Origin: Thalassovita mangrovi
GTDB lineage: Bacteria > Pseudomonadota > Alphaproteobacteria > Rhodobacterales > Rhodobacteraceae
Direction: 5' to 3'
DNA: 64,000 bases
Assembly: GCF_009857745.1 (NCBI RefSeq)
Contig: NZ_WWEN01000011.1
Location: 62,001 to 126,000 of the forward strand
Below, piece by piece: positions 62,548 to 64,000 of this stretch. A program made the position numbers and the translations under genes. The notes under the pieces are model-generated. The model was not told the origin of the DNA. It saw nothing but the letters and a program-made list of their open reading frames with translations, and did not search any database. The first letter of the stretch is position 1. Each line of letters begins with the position of its first letter.

Positions 62548-63522
62548 ATGCACGACATCCTGACCATCACGCTCAATCCGGCGGTGGACATGTCCACCGC
62601 CACCGACTGCCTGAAACCGGGGCAGAAGCTGCGCTGCGACGCGCCCAGCAGCGATCCCGGCGGCGGCGGCATCAACGTGTCGCGGGTGATCGCGACGCTG
62701 GGCGGGCACAGCCGGGCGCTGGTGGCGATGGGCGGGCTGGCGGGCCAGGCGCTCAAGACCCTGCTGGAACAGGAAGACCTCGACGTGCTGCCGTTCCACG
62801 CGCCGGGCGATACAAGGGCCAGCTTCGCGGTGCGCGACCGCGCGACCGGACAGCAATACCGTTTCGTCCTGCCGGGGCCGCAATGGGGCGAAACCCGGCT
62901 GGCCGATATCCTGCGGCTGTCCGCCGAGGCCGCCCCGATCGGCGGCTACGTGGTGCTCAGCGGCAGCCTGCCGCCCGGCATCCCCGACGATTTCCCGCTG
63001 CAACTGGCCCGTGCCATCGCGCCGCGCCGCGCCGAACTGATCGCCGATATCTCCGGTGCCGCGCTCGCCACGCTCTGCGCCCGCCCTGCCAAGATTGCCG
63101 CCGATCCCATCGCGCTTCTGCGAATGAACCGGTCCGAGGCGCGCTCGGTCGCAGGCCGCCCGCTGGCCAAGCGCGAAGACAGCGCCGGCTTCGCCTCGGC
63201 GCTGGTCCACAAGGGCGTGGCGAGGCTGGTGGTGGTCGCGCGCGGCGCCGACGGGTCGGTTCTGGCCACGCCCGACGGCTGCTTTCACTGCGCCCCGCCC
63301 GAGGTCGAGGTGGTCAGCAAGATCGGCGCCGGCGACAGTTTCGTCGGCGCCTTCACCCTGGCGCTGGCCCACGGCCTGCCGCCGCAGGAAGCATTGCGCC
63401 GGGGCACCGCCGCCTCCTCGGCCGCGGTGCTGACCGAAGCGACCGAGCTGTGCACCCGCGCCGATGCCGACCGGCTGCTGCCGCTGTGCCGGGTCGAACC
63501 GCTGATGGCGCATACCGCCTGA
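62548..63522 (+). CDS. PfkB-family hexose kinase (1-phosphofructokinase type)
   Basis: 324-aa ribokinase-fold kinase. The substrate-binding GGGGINVSRVIATLGG (37-52) and the C-terminal motif GAGDSFVGAF with catalytic D263 are conserved. The order TITLNPAVDMS at the N-terminus is typical of FruK/LacC/PfkB enzymes. No fructose PTS genes are adjacent, so fructose 6-phosphate is as likely a substrate as fructose 1-phosphate. The repeat F2 follows at once. Confidence 0.88.
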   Translation: MHDILTITLNPAVDMSTATDCLKPGQKLRCDAPSSDPGGGGINVSRVIATLGGHSRALVAMGGLAGQALKTLLEQEDLDVLPFHAPGDTRASFAVRDRATGQQYRFVLPGPQWGETRLADILRLSAEAAPIGGYVVLSGSLPPGIPDDFPLQLARAIAPRRAELIADISGAALATLCARPAKIAADPIALLRMNRSEARSVAGRPLAKREDSAGFASALVHKGVARLVVVARGADGSVLATPDGCFHCAPPEVEVVSKIGAGDSFVGAFTLALAHGLPPQEALRRGTAASSAAVLTEATELCTRADADRLLPLCRVEPLMAHTA

Positions 63523-63525
63523 GCG

Positions 63526-63552
63526 CTTCTTCTTTTCACAAATATCCCGGGG
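63526..63552 (+). repeat. 27-bp intergenic repeat, copy F2
   Basis: Identical to the reverse complement of 2084-2110 over 27 bp and placed 3 bp after the pfkB stop codon. It is followed by a GGGGGCAGCGCCCCC palindrome near 63588, as copy F1 is followed by GGGGCAGCGCCCC. Confidence 0.75.
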
Positions 63553-63641
63553 GAGTCGGTGAAAATCCCGCGGAATTTTCACCGACGGGGGCAGCGCCCC
63601 CTCTGCCCGGGGGAACTGCCCCTGCCCTGGGGGGCATGGCG

Positions 63642-64000
63642 TCACTGTTCGCGGAAGGCGCGTGACATGCTGTCTCGGACCGGCTTGATCAGATATTCGA
63701 AGAAGGTCCTTTCTTCGGTGGTGATCATGACCTCGGCCGGCATCCCGGGCAGCGGCGTGAAGGACGACACGCGGCCGTATTCCGACGGCGGCAGGTCGAT
63801 ATTGGCGACATAGACCTCGCGCGCCACGCCCAGTGACGTATCGGTGATCGCATCCGCCGACAGGTAGCTGACGAACCCGCTGAGCACCGGCGTGGTGCGC
63901 TTGTTCAGCCCCGACAGCCGGACCGCGGCGGCCTGGCCCAGCCGCACATTGTCGATATCCTTGCGCGGCACCAGCGCCTCGATCAGCAGCGGCGCGTCGG
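63642..64000 (-). CDS. HlyD-family type I secretion adaptor, C-terminal part
   Basis: Only the last 119 residues are in the window; the gene continues beyond 64000. The sequence PRKDIDNVRLGQAAAVRLSGL, the repeated beta segments and EVMITTEERTFFEYLIKPVRDSMSRAFRE are characteristic of the membrane-fusion proteins of type I secretion (HlyD/PrtE). The family links an ABC exporter in the inner membrane to an outer-membrane channel. Partner genes would be expected to the right of the window. Confidence 0.88.
   Translation of the reverse strand, partial: DAPLLIEALVPRKDIDNVRLGQAAAVRLSGLNKRTTPVLSGFVSYLSADAITDTSLGVAREVYVANIDLPPSEYGRVSSFTPLPGMPAEVMITTEERTFFEYLIKPVRDSMSRAFREQ

Overview
The window looks like a chromosomal stretch from a G+C-rich alphaproteobacterium of the Rhodobacterales (Roseobacter group). 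This is inferred from gene content and style: class I lysyl-tRNA synthetase, a short GluRS with an HVGN motif, single-chain GcvP, a MaeB malic enzyme with a phosphotransacetylase tail, FnrL-type boxes (TTGAT-N4-ATCAA) and TTTGCAAA motifs upstream of prpE. No rRNA, tRNA, prophage or CRISPR array was seen.

Layout. 1-2 kb: a receiver/TackOD1 signalling protein, cut by the window edge, divergent from an Hpt protein. 2-3.6 kb: secreted SPOR-domain protein. 3.6-8.1 kb: tight nucleoside-salvage operon cdd-deoA-deoB-add-upp. 8.3-13.6 kb: maeB, a GFA protein, prpE and a DUF4342 protein. 13.6-17.9 kb: seven-haem cytochrome with TPRs, nadK, glyA. 17.9-21.8 kb: a frameshifted oxidoreductase, a YbfF-like hydrolase and small proteins, one behind a perfect FnrL-type box. 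21.8-23.3 kb: the most mobile-looking stretch, with a REP-associated tyrosine transposase (RAYT), paired palindromic repeats, a duplicated RAYT tail and an A+T-rich membrane-protein gene. 23.3-30.5 kb: lepA, a putative metallopeptidase, a universal stress protein, two paralogous small secreted proteins, cutA, a lipoprotein phosphatase and ettA. 30.7-35.8 kb: accessory secreted proteins, an HTH-GNAT fusion, nadD, dacB, a TerB-like gene. 35.9-44 kb: lysS, CHAD, a beta-helix protein, HugZ-like, trxC and a cold-shock gene. 44-47.9 kb: tesA-like esterase divergent from a YbbA/YbbP-like ABC pair, with overlapping start codons. 48-52.7 kb: accessory genes, an IMPase-family gene and a scrambled remnant of it. 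53-57.7 kb: gcvT-gcvH-gcvP behind a tandem glycine riboswitch. 57.9-64 kb: Rrf2 regulator, ChaC-like, CBS, gltX, MBL-fold and PfkB-type kinase genes, and the end of an HlyD-family adaptor.

Most genes are housekeeping. The best leads lie between them: a pair of intergenic elements at 42.8 and 52.7 kb whose long stems differ in sequence but keep pairing; the RAYT/REP cluster, whose repeat supplies the transposase stop codon; four FnrL-like boxes (one perfect); the TTTGCAAA motifs before prpE; and a composite remnant joining pieces of two nearby genes. No complete new defence or biosynthetic system was found.
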